A DNA stretch of 64,000 nt from Terebella lapidaria. Its lineage: Eukaryota; Annelida; Polychaeta; Terebellida; Terebellidae. Shown here piece after piece: positions 1 through 13,832 of this stretch. Location of the stretch: the NCBI GenBank assembly GCA_949152475.1, contig OX424563.1:40372120-40436119 (forward strand). Reading direction: 5' to 3'. A model generated the notes under the pieces. That model searched no databases, was not told where the DNA came from, and saw only the letters and a program-made list of their open reading frames with translations. The first letter of the stretch is position 1. Each line of letters opens with the position of its first letter. Position numbers and translations under genes: made by a program.

Positions 1-919
1 TCGTACGGTGGAGCGTCCCTTGTCAATCGTACGAAGGAGCGTCGCATGTCCATCGTACGGTGGAGCGTCACATGTCCATCTTACGGTGGAGCATCGCTAG
101 TCCATTGTACGATGGAGCGTCGCATGTCCATCGTACAGTGGAGCGTCTCAGGTCCATCTTACGGTGGAGCATCACATGTCCATCGTACGGTGGAGCGTCA
201 CATGTCCATCCTACGGTGGAGCATCCCATGTCCATCGTACGGTGGAGCGTCACATGTCCATCATACGGTGGAGCATAGCATGTCCATCGATGGGTGGAGC
301 GTCACATGTCCATCGTACGATGGAGCATCCCATGTCCATCGTACGGTGGAGCGTCACATGTCCATCGTACGGTGGAGCATAGCATGTCCATCGTACGGTA
401 GAGCGTCAGATGTCCATCGTATGGTGGAGCGTCACATGTCCATCGTACGGTGGAGCATAGCATGTCCATCGTACGGTAGAGCGTCAGATGTCCATCGTAC
501 GGTGGAGCGTCACATGTCCATCGTACAGTGGAGCGTCACATGTCCATCGTATGGTGGAGCATCGCATGTCTATCGTACGGTGGAGCGTCAGATGTCCATC
601 GTACGGTGGAGCATCACAGGTCCATCGTACGGTGGAGCATCGCTTGTAAATCGTACGGTGGAGCGTCACATGTCCATCGTACGGTGGAGCATCGCATGTC
701 GATCGTACGGTGGAGCGTCACATGTCCATCGTACGATGGAGGATCCCATGTCCATCGTACGGTGGAGCATCACATGTCGATCATACGGTGGAGCATCGCA
801 TGTCGATCGTACGGTGGAGCGTCACATGTCCATCGTACGGTGGAGCATCACATGTCGATCGAACGGTGGAGCATCACATGTCGATCGTACGGTGGAGCAT
901 CGCATGTCGATCGTACGGT

Positions 920-1510
920 GGAGCGTCACATGTCCATCGTATGATGGAGCGTCCCATGTCCATCGTACTGTGGAGCATCGCATGTCCATCTTACGGTTGA
1001 GCGTAACGTGTCCATTGTACAGTAAAGCATCGCATGTCCATCATACAGTGGTGCGTCACATGTCCATCGTACGGTGGAGCGTCACATGTCCATCAAAGGG
1101 TGGAGCGTCACATGTCCATCGTACGGTGGAGCCTCGCATGTCCATCTTACAGTGGAGTGTCACATGTCTATCGTTTGATGGAGCGTCGCATGTCCATAGT
1201 ACGGTGGAGCATCGCATGTCCTTCGTACGGTGGAGCGTCGCATGTCCATCCTGCGATGGAGCGTCGCATGTCCATCGTACGGTGGAGCGTCGCATGTCCA
1301 TCTTACGGTGGAGTGTCGCTAGTCCATCGTAAGATTGAGCATCGCATGTCCATCGTACGGTGGAGCGTCACATGTCCATCGTACAGTGGAGCATCCCATG
1401 TCCATCGTACGGAGGAGTGTCAGATGTCCATCGTACGGTGGATTGTCACATGTCCATCGTACGATGGAGCATCCCATGTCCATCGTACGGTGGAGCATCA
1501 CATGTCCATC
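920..1510. repeat. Higher-order block in 26-bp array, copy 1 of a pair
   Basis: About 590 bp of the array, with its specific run of unit variants, recurs near 3233-3823 at an offset of 2313 bp. Marker variants shared by both copies include TTACGGTTGAGCGTAAC, CAGTAAAGCATCGC and TATCGTTTGATGG. Further right the same variant order resumes at an offset of 2235 bp, which is 78 bp (three units) less. This shows a duplication followed by loss or gain of three units. Confidence 0.8.
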
Positions 1511-3232
1511 GTACGGTGGAGCATCCCATGTCCATCGTACGGTTGAGCGTCACATGTCCATCGTACGGTGGAGCGTCACATGTCCATCGTACGGTGGAGC
1601 ATCCCATGTCCATCGTACGGTGGAGCGTCACATGTCCATCGTACGGTGGAGCATAGCATGTCCATCGTACGGTGGAGCGTCACATGTCCATCGTACGGTG
1701 GAGCATCGCATGTCCATCGTATGATGGAGCGTGAGATGTCCATCGTACTGTGAAGCATTGCATGTCGATCGTACGGTGGAGCGTCACATGTCCATCGTAC
1801 GATAAAGCGTCGCATGTCCATCGTACGGTGGAGCATCACATGTCCATCATACGATGGAGCGTCGCATGTCCATCGTACAGTGGAGCGTCACATGTTCATC
1901 GTACAGTGGAGCCTCGCATGTCCATCGTACGGTGGAGCGTCACATTTCCATCGTACGGTGGAGCATCACATGTCTATCATACGGTGGAGCGTCCCATGTC
2001 CATCGTACGGTGGAGCCTCGCATGTCCATCATACGGTGGAGCGTCACATGTCCATCATACAGTGGAGCGTTGCATGTCCATCGTACGGTGGAGCGTCCCA
2101 TGTCCATCGTACGGTGGAGCCTCACATGTCCATCATACGGTGGAGCGTCACATGTCCATCATACAGTGGAGCGTTGCATGTCTATCGTACATTGGAGCGT
2201 CCCATGTCCATCGTACGGTGGAGCATCACATGTCCATCGTACAGTGGAGCATCACATGTCGATCGTACGGTGGAGCATCGCATGTCGATCGTACGGTGGA
2301 GCATCACATGTTCATCGTATGATGGAGCGTCCCATGTCCATCGTACTGTGGAGCGTCACGTGTCCATCTTACGGTGGAGCTTCGCTAGTCCATCGTACGA
2401 TGGAGCGTCACATGTCCATCGTAGAGTGGAGCTTTGCATGTCCATCATACCGTGGAGCGTCACATGTCCATCGTACGGTGGAGCGTCACATGTCCATCGT
2501 ACGGTGGAGCATCGCATGTCTATCGTACGGTGGAGCATCAGATGTCCATCGTACGGTGGAGCCTCGCATGTCCATCATACGGTGGAGCGTCACATGTCCA
2601 TCATACAGTGGAGCGTTGCATGTCCATCGTACGGTGGAGCGTCCCATGTCCATCGTGCGGTGGAGCCTCACATGTCCATCATACGGTGGAGCGTCACATG
2701 TCCATCATACAGTGGAGCGTTGCATGTCCATCGTACATTGGAGCGTCCCATGTCCATCGTACGGTGGAGCATCACATGTCCATCGTACAGTGGAGCATCA
2801 CATGTCGATCGTACGGTGGAGCATCGCATGTCGATCGTACGGTGGAGCATCACATGTTCATTGTACGTGGAGCGTCGCATGTCCATCTTACGGTGGAGCG
2901 TCGCTAGTCCATAGTACGATGGAGTGGCACATGTCCATCGTACAGTGGAGCGTCACATGTCCATCGTACAGTGGATCGTCGCATGTCCATCGTATGGTGG
3001 AGCGTCAGATGTCCATCGTATGGTGGAGCATCACATGTCCATCGTACGATGGAGCATCGCATGTCGATCGTATGGTGGAGCGTCACATGTCCATCGTACT
3101 GTGGAGCGTCGCATGTCCATCTTACGGTGGAGCGTCGCTAGTCCATCGTAAGATGGATCATCACATGTCCATCGTACGGTGGAGCATAACATGTCGATCG
3201 TACGGTGGAGCGTCACATGTCCATCGTACGGT

Positions 3233-3823
3233 GGAGCGTCACATGTCCATCGTATGATGGAGCGTCCCATGTCCATCGTACTGTGGAGCATCGCATGTCC
3301 ATCTTACGGTTGAGCGTAACGTGTCCATTGTACAGTAAAGCATCGCATGTCCATCATACAGTGGTGCGTCACATGTCCATCGTACGGTGGAGTGTCACAT
3401 GTCCATCATAGGGTGGAGCGTCACATGTCCATCGTACGGTGGAGCCTCGCATGTCCATCTTACAGTGGAGTGTCACATGTCTATCGTTTGATGGAGCGTC
3501 GCATGTCCATAGTACGGTGGAGCATCGCATGTCCTTCGTACGGTGGAGCGTCGCATGTCCATCCTGCGATGGAGCGTCGCATGTCCATCGTACGGTGGAG
3601 CGTCGCATGTCCATCTTACGGTGGAGTGTCGCTAGTCCATCGTAAGATTGAGCATCGCATGTCCATCGTACGGTGGAGCGTCACATGTCCATCGTACAGT
3701 GGAGCATCCCATGTCCATCGTACGGAGGAGTGTCAGATGTCCATCGTACGGTGGATTGTCACATGTCCATCGTACGGTGGAGCATCCCATGTCCATCGTA
3801 CGGTGGAGCATCACATGTCCATC
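3233..3823. repeat. Higher-order block in 26-bp array, copy 2 of a pair
   Basis: This is the partner of the block at about 920-1510. The order of variant units is the same, with only a few substitutions: for example 3392 has GGAGTG where copy 1 has GGAGCG, and 3774 has CGGTGG where copy 1 has CGATGG. The edges are judged by eye and may be off by one or two units. Confidence 0.8.
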
Positions 3824-6599
3824 GTACCGTGGAGCCTCGCATGTCCATCATACGGTGGAGTGTCACATGTCCATCGTACGGTGGAGCGTCCCATGTCCAT
3901 CGTACAATGGAGCATCACATGTCTATCGTACGGTGGAGCATCGCATGTCCATCGTATGATGGAGCGTGAGATGTCCATCGTACTGTGAAGCATCGCATGT
4001 CGATCGTACGATGGAGCGTCACATGTCCATCATACGATAAAGCGTCACATGTCCATCGTACGGTGGAGCATCACATGTCCATCATACGATGGAGCGTCGC
4101 ATGTCCATCGTACAGTGGAGCGTCACATGTCCATCGTACAGTGGAGCCTCGCATGGTCATCGTACGGTGGAGCGTCACATGTCCATCGTACGGTGGAGCA
4201 TCACATGTCCATCCTACTTTGGAGCGTCCCATGTCCATCGTACGGTGGAGCCTCGCATGTCCATCATACGGTGGAGCGTCACATGTCCATCATACAGTGG
4301 AGCGTTGCATGTCCATCGTACAGTGGAGCGTCGCATGTCCATCGTGCAGTGGAGCGTCGCATGTCCATCGTACGGTGGAGCGTCACATGTCCATCGTACG
4401 ATGGAGCATCCCATGTCCATCGTACGGTGGAGCATCACATGTCCATCGTACAGTGGAGCCTCGCATGTCCATCATACGGTGGAGCGTCCCATGTCCATCG
4501 TACGGTTTAGCGTCCCATGTCCATCGTACGGTGGAGCATCGCATATCCATTGTACGGTGGAGCGTCAGATGTCCATCGTACAATGGAGCATCACATGTCT
4601 ATCGTACGGTGGAGCATCGCATGTCCATCGTATGATGGAGCGTGAGATGTCCATCGTATGGTGGAGCATCACATGTCCATCGTACTGTGAAGCATCGCAT
4701 GTCGATCGTACGGTGGAGCGTCACATGTCCATCGTACGATAAAGCGTCGCATGTCCATCGTACGGTGGAGCATCGCATGTCCATCGCACGATGGAGCCTT
4801 GCATGTCAATCATACGGTGGGGCGTCACATGTCCATCGTACAGTGGAGCATCGCATGTCCATCGCACGGTGGAGCGTCAGATGTCCATTGTACGGTGGAG
4901 CATCACATGTCCATCGTACTGTGAAGCATCGCATGTCGATCGTAAGGTGGAGCGTCACATGTCCATCGTACGATAAAGCGTCGCATGTAGATCGTACTGT
5001 GGAGCATCGCATGTCCATCGTACGATGGAGCCTTGCATGTCAATCATACGGTGGGGCGTCACATGTCCATCGTACAGTGGAGCATCGCATGTCCATCGTA
5101 CGGTGGAGCGTCAGATGTCCATCGTATGGTGGAGCGTCACATGTCCATCGTACGATGGAGCGTTGCATGTCCATCATACGGTGGAGCGTCGCATGTCCAT
5201 CGTACGGTGGAGCGTCACATGTCCATCGTACAGTGGAGCGTCACATGTCCATCGTATGGTGGAGCATCGCATGTCTATCGTACGGTGGAGCGTCAGATGT
5301 CCATCGTACGGTGGAGCATCACAGGTCCATCGTACGGTGGAGCATCGCTTGTAAATCGTACGGTGGAGCGTCACATGTCCATCGTACGGTGGAGCGTCCC
5401 GTGTCCATCGTACGATGGAGCGTCGCATGTCCATCTTACGGTGGAGCTTCGCTAGTCCATCGTACGGTGGAGCGTCGCATGTCCATCGTACGATGGAGCA
5501 CCCATGTTCATCGTACGGTGGAGCCTCGCATGTCCATCGTACGGTGGAGCGTCACATGTTCATCATACAGTGGAGCGTCACATGTTCATCGTACAGTGGA
5601 GCATCGCATGTCCATCGTACAGTGGAGCGTCACATGTCCATCATACATAGGAGCGTCCCATGTCCCTCGTACGGTGGAGCATCACATGTCCATCGTACGG
5701 TGGAGCATCGCATGTCGATTGTACGGTGGAGCATCACATGTCCATCGTATGATGGAGCGTCCCATGTCCATCGTACTGTGGAGCGTCACATGTCCATCTT
5801 ACGGTGGAGCTTCGCTAGTCCATCGTACGATGGAGCGTCGCATGTCCATCGTATGGTGGAGCGTCACGTGTCCATCGTACGATGGAGCGTCGAATGTCCA
5901 TCTTACGGTGGAGCTTCGCTAGTCCATCGTATGGTGGAGCGTCGCATGTCCATCTTACGGTGGAGCGTCACATGTCCATCGTACGGTGGAGCGTCACATG
6001 TCCATCCTACGGTGGAGCGTCCCATGTCCATCGTACGGTGGAGAGTCACATGTCCATCGTACGGTGGAGCATAGCATGTCCATCGATGGGTGGAGCGTCA
6101 CATGTCCATCGTACGATGGAGCATCCCATGTCCATCGTACGGTGGAGCGTCACATGTCCATTATACGGTGGAGCATCCCATGTCCATCGTACAGTGGAGC
6201 ATCGCATGTCCATCGTAGAGTGGAGCGTCGCATGTCCATCGTACATTGGAGCGCCCCATGTCCATCGTACGGTGGAGCGTCACATGTCCATCGTACGGTG
6301 GAACCTCGCATGTCGATCGTACGGTGGAGCGTCACATGTCCATCGTACGATGGAGCATCCCATGTCCATCGTACGGTGGAACCTCGCATGTCCATCATAC
6401 AGTGGAGCGTCACATGTCCGTCGTACAGTGGAGCATCGCATGTCCATCGTACAGTGGAGCGTCGCATGTCCATCGTACATTGGAGCGTCCCATGTCCATC
6501 GTACGGTGGAGCGTCACATGTCCATCGTACAGTGGAGCATCACATGTCCATCGTACGGTGGAGCGTCAGATGTCCATCGTACTGTGGAGCGTCACATGT

Positions 6600-8390
6600 C
6601 CATCTTACGGTGGAGCTTCGCTAGTCCATCCTACGGTAGAGCGTCGCATGTCCATCGTACGGTGGAGTGTCACATGTCCATAGTACAGTGGAGCCTTGCA
6701 TGTCCATCATACGGTGGAGCGTCACATGTCCATTGTACAGTGGAGCATCACATGTCCATCGTACGGTGGAGCATCGCATGTCTATCGTACGGTGGAGCGT
6801 CACATGTCCATCTTACGGTGGAACCTCGCATGTCCATCATTCGGTGGAGCGTCACATGTCCATCGTACGGTGGAGCATCTCATGTCCATCGTATGGTGGA
6901 GCGTTAGATGTCCATCGTACAGTGGAGCATCACATGTCAATCGTACTGTGAAGCATCGCATGTCGATCGTACGGTGGAGCGTCTCATGTCCATCGTACGG
7001 TGGAGCGTCAAATGTCCATCGTACGGTGGAGCATAGCATGTCCATCGTATGGTGGAGCATCACCTGTCCATCGTACGATGGAGCATCCCATGTCCATCGT
7101 ACAGTGGAGCGTCACATGTCCATCATATGGTGGAGCGTCACATGTCCATCCTACGGTGGAGCGTCAGATGTCCATCGTACGGTGGAACATCACATGTCCA
7201 TCGTACGATGGAGCATCGCATATCCATCGTACAGTGGAGTGTCACATGTCCATCATACGGTGGAGCATCCCATGTCCATCGTACGATGGAGCGTCGCATG
7301 TCCATCGTACGGTGGAGCGTAACATGTCCATCTTACAGTGGAGCCTCGCATGTCCATCCTTCGGTGGAGCGTCACTTGTCCATCGTACGGTGGAGCGTCG
7401 CATGTCCATCGTACGGTGGAGCGTCACATGTCCATCTTATGGTGGAGCCTCGCATGTCCATCATTCGATGGAGTGTCCCATGTGGAGCGTCACATGTCCA
7501 TCTTACGGTGGAGCTTCGCTAGTCCATCCTACGGTAGAGCGTCGCATGTCCATCGTACGGTGGAGTGTCACATGTCCATTGTACAGTGGAGCCTTGCATG
7601 TCCATCATACGGTGGAGCGTCACATGTCCATTGTACAGTGGAGCATCACATGTCCATCGTACGGTGGAGCATCGCATGTCTATCATACGGTGGAGCGTCA
7701 CATGTCCATCTTACGGTGGAACCTCGCATGTCCATCATTCGGTGGAGCATCACATGTCCATCGTACGGTGGAGCATCTCATGTCCATCGTATGGTGGAGC
7801 GTGAGATGTCCATCGTACAGTGGAGCATCACATGTCAATCGCACTGTGAAGCATCGCATGTCGATCGTACGGTGGAGCGTCTCATGTCCATCGTACGGTG
7901 GAGCGTCAAATGTCCATCGTACGGTGGAGCATAGCATGTCCATCGTATGGTGGAGCATCACCTGTCCATCGTACGATGGAGCATCCCATGTCCATCGTAC
8001 GGTGGAGCGTCACATGACCATCGTACGGTGGAGCGTCACATGTCCATCCTACGGTGGAGCGTCAGATGTCCATCGTACGGTGGAACATCACATGTCCATC
8101 GTACGGTGGAGCATCGCATATCCATCGTACAGTGGAGTGTCACATGTCCATCATACGGTGGAGCATCCCATGTCCATCGTACGATGGAGCGTCGCATGTC
8201 CATCGTACGGTGGAGCGTAACATGTCCATCTTACAGTGGAGCCTCGCATGTCCATCCTTCGGTGGAGCGTCACATGTCCATCGTACGGTGGAGCGTCGCA
8301 TGTCCATCGTACGGTGGAGCGTCACATGTCCATCTTATGGTGGAGCCTCGCATGTCCATCATTCGGTGGAGCGTCCCATGTCCATCGTAC
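6600..8390. repeat. Tandem 898-bp duplication within 26-bp array
   Basis: Two adjacent copies, about 6600-7490 and 7498-8390, share a long ordered run of unit variants at a constant offset of 898 bp. That equals 34 full units (884 bp) plus 14 bp. The extra 14 bp is one shortened unit near 7479 (CCCATGTGGAGCGTC), which lacks about 12 bp and sits at the seam between the copies. This is direct evidence for a duplication whose crossover was out of register with the 26-bp unit. Confidence 0.8.
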
Positions 8391-9179
8391 GGTGGAGCCT
8401 CACATGTCCACCGTGCGGTGGAGCATAGCATGTCCATCGTACGGTGGAGCATCAGATGTCCATCGTACGGTGGAGCATCACATGTCCATCGTACGGTGGA
8501 GCATCACATGTCCATCGTACGGTGGAGCATCGCATGTCGATCGTACGGTGGAGCATAGCATGTCCATCGTACGGTGGAGCGTCAGATGTCCATCGTACGG
8601 TGGAGCATCACATGTCCATCGTTCGGTGGAGCATCGCATGTCGATCGTACGGTGGAGCGTCACATGTCCATCGTACGATGGAGCGTCCCATGTCCATCGT
8701 ACGGTGGAGCCTCGCATGTCCATCATACAGTGGAGCGTCACATGTCCGTCGTACAGTGGAGCATCGCATGTCCATCGTACAGTGGAGCGTCGCATGTCCA
8801 TCGTACATTGGAGCGTCCCATGTCCATCGTACGGTGGAGCGTCACATGTCCATCGTACAGTGGAGCATCACATGTCCATCGTACGGTGGAGCGTCAGATG
8901 TCCATCGTACTGTGGAGCGTCACATGTCCATCTTACGGTGGAGCTTCGCTAGTCCATCCTACGGTAGAGCGTCGCATGTCCATCGTACGGTGGAGTGTCA
9001 CATGTCCATTGTACAGTGGAGCCTTGCATGTCCATCATACGGTGGAGCGTCACATGTCCATTGTACAGTGGAGCGTCACATGTCCATCTTACGATGGAGC
9101 CTCGTATGTCCATCGTACGGTGGAGCGTCACATGTCCATCATACGGTGGAGCATCCCATGTCCATCGTACGATGGAGCA

Positions 9180-10480
9180 TCACATGTCCATCGTACGGTG
9201 GAGCATCGCATGTCGATCGTACGGTGGAGCGTCACATGTCCATCGTACGATGGAGCATCCCATGTCCATCGTACGGTGGAACCTCGCATGTCCATCATAC
9301 AGTGGAGCGTCACATGTCCGTCGTACAGTGGAGCATCGCATGTCCATCGTACAGTGGAGCGTCGCATGTCCATCGTACATTGGAGCGTCCCATGTCCATC
9401 GTACGGTGGAGCGTCACATGTCCATCGTACAGTGGAGCATCACATGTCCATCGTACGGTGGAGCGTCAGATGTCCATCGTACTGTGGAGCGTCACATGTC
9501 CATCTTACGGTGGAGCTTCGCTAGTCCATCCTACGGTAGAGCGTCGCATGTCCATCGTACGGTGGAGTGTCACATGTCCATTGTACAGTGGAGCCTTGCA
9601 TGTCCATCATACGGTGGAGCGTCACATGTCCATTGTACAGTGGAGCATCACATGCCGATCGTACAGTGGAGCGTCAGATGTCCATCGTAAGGTGGAGCGT
9701 CACATGTCCGTCGTACAGTGGAGCATCGCATGTCCATCGTACAGTGGAGCGTCGCATGTCCATCGTACATTGGAGCGTCCCATGTCCATCGTACGGTGGA
9801 GCGTCACATGTCCATCGTACAGTGGAGCATCACATGTCCATCGTACGGTGGAGCGTCAGATGTCCATCTTACGGTGGAGCTTCGCTAGTCCATCCTACGG
9901 TAGAGCGTCGCATGTCCATCGTACGGTGGAGTGTCACATGTCCATTGTACAGTGGAGCCTTGCATGTCCATCATACGGTGGAGCGTCACATGTCCATTGT
10001 ACAGTGGAGCGTCACATGTCCATCGTACGGTGGAGCTTCGCTAGTCCATCCTACGGTAGAGCGTCGCATGTCCATCGTACGGTGGAGTGTCACATGTCCA
10101 TTGTACAGTGGAGCCTTGCATGTCCATCATACGGTGGAGCGTCACATGTCCATTGTACAGTGGAGCGTCACATGTCCATCGTACGGTGGAGCATCGCATG
10201 TCTATCGTACGGTGGAGCGTCACATGTCCATCTTACGGTGGAACCTCGCATGTCCATCATTCGGTGGAGCGTCACATGTCCATCGTACGGTGGAGCATCT
10301 CATGTCCATCGTATGGTGGAGCGTTAGATGTCCATCGTACAGTGGAGCATCACATGTCAATCGTACTGTGAAACATCGCATGTCGATCGTACGGTGGAGC
10401 GTCTCATGTCCATCGTACGGTGGAGCGTCACATGTCCATCGTATGGTAGAGCATAGCATGTCCATCGTACGGTGGAGCGT
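9180..10480. repeat. 1.3-kb block of 26-bp array, copy 1
   Basis: This stretch matches about 12532-13832 at a constant offset of 3352 bp, with the same rare unit variants (for example CATGTCCGTCGTACAGTGG and CATGCCGATCG). Further right, about 10751-11339 matches 14025-14613 at 3274 bp, again 78 bp less. About 11355-11858 matches 15369-15872 at 4014 bp. The right half of the array was therefore built by nested kilobase-scale duplications. Confidence 0.8.
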
Positions 10481-12531
10481 CACATGTCCATCGTATGGTA
10501 GAGCATAGCATGTCCATCGTATGGTGGAGCATCACATGTCCATCGTACGATGGAGCATCCCATGTCCATCGTACGATGGAGCATCCCATGTCCATCGTAC
10601 GGTGGAGCATCACATGTCCATCGTACGGTGGAGCGTCACATGTCCATCCTACGGTGGAGCGTCAGATGTCCATCGTACGGTGGAACATCACATGTCCATC
10701 GTACGGTGGAGCATCGCATATCCATCGTACAGTGGAGTGTCACATGTCCATCATACGGTGGAGCATCCCATGTCCATCGTACGATGGAGCGTCGCATGTC
10801 CATCGTACGGTGGAGCATAACATGCCCATCTTACAGTGGAGCCTCGCATGTCCATCCTTCGGTGGAGCATCACATGTCCATCCTTCGGTGGAGCGTCACA
10901 TGTCCATCGTACGGTGGAGCGTCGCATGTCCATCGTACGGGGGAGCGTCACATGTCCATCTTATGGTGGAGCCTCGCATGTCCATCATTCGGTGGAGCGT
11001 CCCATGTCCATTGTACAATGGAGCCTTGCATGTCCATCATACGGTGGAGCGTCACATGTCCATTGTACAGTGGAGCGTCACATGTCCATCTTACGGTGGA
11101 GCCTCGTATGTCCATCGTACGGTGGAGCGTCACATGTCCATCGTACAGTGGAGCTTTGCATGTCCATCATACAGTGGAGCGTCACATGTCCATCGTACGG
11201 TGGAGCGTCACATGTCCATATACGGTGGAGCGTCTCATGTCCATCGTACGGTGGAGCGTCACATGTCCATTATACGGTGGAGCGTCCCATGTCCATCGTA
11301 CGGTGGAGCGTCACATGTCTATCGTACGCTGGAGCATAGCATGTCCATCGTACGGTGGAGCGTCAGATGTCCATCGTACGGTGGAGCGTCACATGTCCAT
11401 CTTACGGTGGAGCTTCGCTAGTCCATCCTACGGTAGAGCGTCGCATGTCCATCGTACGGTGGAATGTCACATGTCCATTGTACAGTGGAGCCTTGCATGT
11501 CCATCATACGATGGAGCGTCACATGTCCATTGTACAGTGGAGCATCACATGTCCATCGTACGGTGGAGCATCGCATGTCTATCGTACGGTGGAGCGTCAC
11601 ATGTCCATCTTACGGTGGAGCCTCGTATGTCCATCGTACGGTGGAGCGTCACATGTCCATCGTACAGTGGAGCTTTGCATGTCCATCATACAGTGGAGCG
11701 TCACATGTCCATCGTACGGTGGAGCGTCACATGTCCATATACGGTGGAGCGTCTCATGTCCATCGTACGGTGGAGCGTCACATGTCCATTATACGGTGGA
11801 GCGTCCCATGTCCATCGTACGGTGGAGCATCACATGTCTATCGTACGCTGGAGCATAGCATGTCCATCGTACGGTGGAGCGTCAGATGTCCATCGTACTG
11901 TGGAGCGTCACATGTCCATCTTACGGTGGAGCTTCGCTAGTCCATCCTACGGTAGAGCGTCGCATGTCCATCGTACGGTGGAGTGTCACATGTCCATTGT
12001 ACAGTGGAGCCTTGCATGTCCATCATACGGTGGAGCGTCACATGTCCATTGTACAGTGGAGCGTCACATGTCCATCTTACGATGGAGCCTCGTATGTCCA
12101 TCGTACGGTGGAGCGTCACATGTCCATCGTACAGTGGAGCTTTGCATTTCCATCATACAGTGGAGCGTCACATGTCCATCGTACGGTGGAGCGTCACATG
12201 TCCATCATACAGTGGAGCGTCACATGTCCATCGTACGGTGGAGCGTCACATGTCCATCATACGGTGGAGCATCCCATGTCCATCATACGATTGAGCGTCG
12301 CATGTCCATCATACGGTGGAGCGTCACATGTCCATCTTACGGTGGAGCCTCGCATGTCCATCATTCAGTATAGCGTCACATGTCCATCGTACGATGGAGC
12401 GTCACATGTCCATTGTACGGTGGAGCGTCCCATGTCCATCGTACGGTGGAGCGTCACATGTCCATCGTACGGTGGAGCATAGCATGTCCATCGTACGGTG
12501 GAGCGTCAGATGTCCATCGTACGATGGAGCA

Positions 12532-13832
12532 TCACATGTCCATCGTACGGTGGAGCATCGCATGTCGATCGTACGGTGGAGCGTCACATGTCCATCGTAC
12601 GATGGAGCATCCCATGTCCATCGTACGGTGGAACCTCGCATGTCCATCATACAGTGGAGCGTCACATGTCCGTCGTACAGTGGAGCATCGCATGTCCATC
12701 GTACAGTGGAGCGTCGCATGTCCATCGTACATTGGAGCGTCCCATGTCCATCGTACGGTGGAGCGTCACATGTCCATCGTACAGTGGAGCATCACATGTC
12801 CATCGTACGGTGGAGCGTCAGATGTCCATCGTACTGTGGAGCGTCACATGTCCATCTTACGGTGGAGCTTCGCTAGTCCATCCTACGGTAGAGCGTCGCA
12901 TGTCCATCGTACGGTGGAGTGTCACATGTCCATTGTACAGTGGAGCCTTGCATGTCCATCATACGGTGGAGCGTCACATGTCCATTGTACAGTGGAGCAT
13001 CACATGCCGATCGTACAGTGGAGCGTCAGATGTCCATCGTAAGGTGGAGCGTCACATGTCCGTCGTACAGTGGAGCATCGCATGTCCATCGTACAGTGGA
13101 GCGTCGCATGTCCATCGTACATTGGAGCGTCCCATGTCCATCGTACGGTGGAGCGTCACATGTCCATCGTACAGTGGAGCATCACATGTCCATCGTACGG
13201 TGGAGCGTCAGATGTCCATCTTACGGTGGAGCTTCGCTAGTCCATCCTACGGTAGAGCGTCGCATGTCCATCGTACGGTGGAGTGTCACATGTCCATTGT
13301 ACAGTGGAGCCTTGCATGTCCATCATACGGTGGAGCGTCACATGTCCATTGTACAGTGGAGCGTCACATGTCCATCGTACGGTGGAGCTTCGCTAGTCCA
13401 TCCTACGGTAGAGCGTCGCATGTCCATCGTACGGTGGAGTGTCACATGTCCATTGTACAGTGGCGCCTTGCATGTCCATCATACGGTGGAGCGTCACATG
13501 TCCATTGTACAGTGGAGCGTCACATGTCCATCGTACGGTGGAGCATCGCATGTCTATCGTACGGTGGAGCGTCACATGTCCATCTTACGGTGGAACCTCG
13601 CATGTCCATCATTCGGTGGAGCGTCACATGTCCATCGTACGGTGGAGCATCTCATGTCCATCGTATGGTGGAGCGTTAGATGTCCATCGTACAGTGGAGC
13701 ATCACATGTCAATCGTACTGTGAAACATCGCATGTCGATCGTACGGTGGAGCGTCTCATGTCCATCGTACGGTGGAGCGTCACATGTCCATCGTTTGGTA
13801 GAGCATAGCATGTCCATCGTATGGTGGAGCAT
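12532..13832. repeat. 1.3-kb block of 26-bp array, copy 2
   Basis: This is the partner of the block at about 9180-10480. The two copies share variant order almost unit for unit, with rare single differences (for example CAGTGGCGCC at about 13458 against CAGTGGAGCC in copy 1). The similarity is far higher than between neighbouring 26-bp units, so the duplication is younger than most of the unit divergence. Confidence 0.8.
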
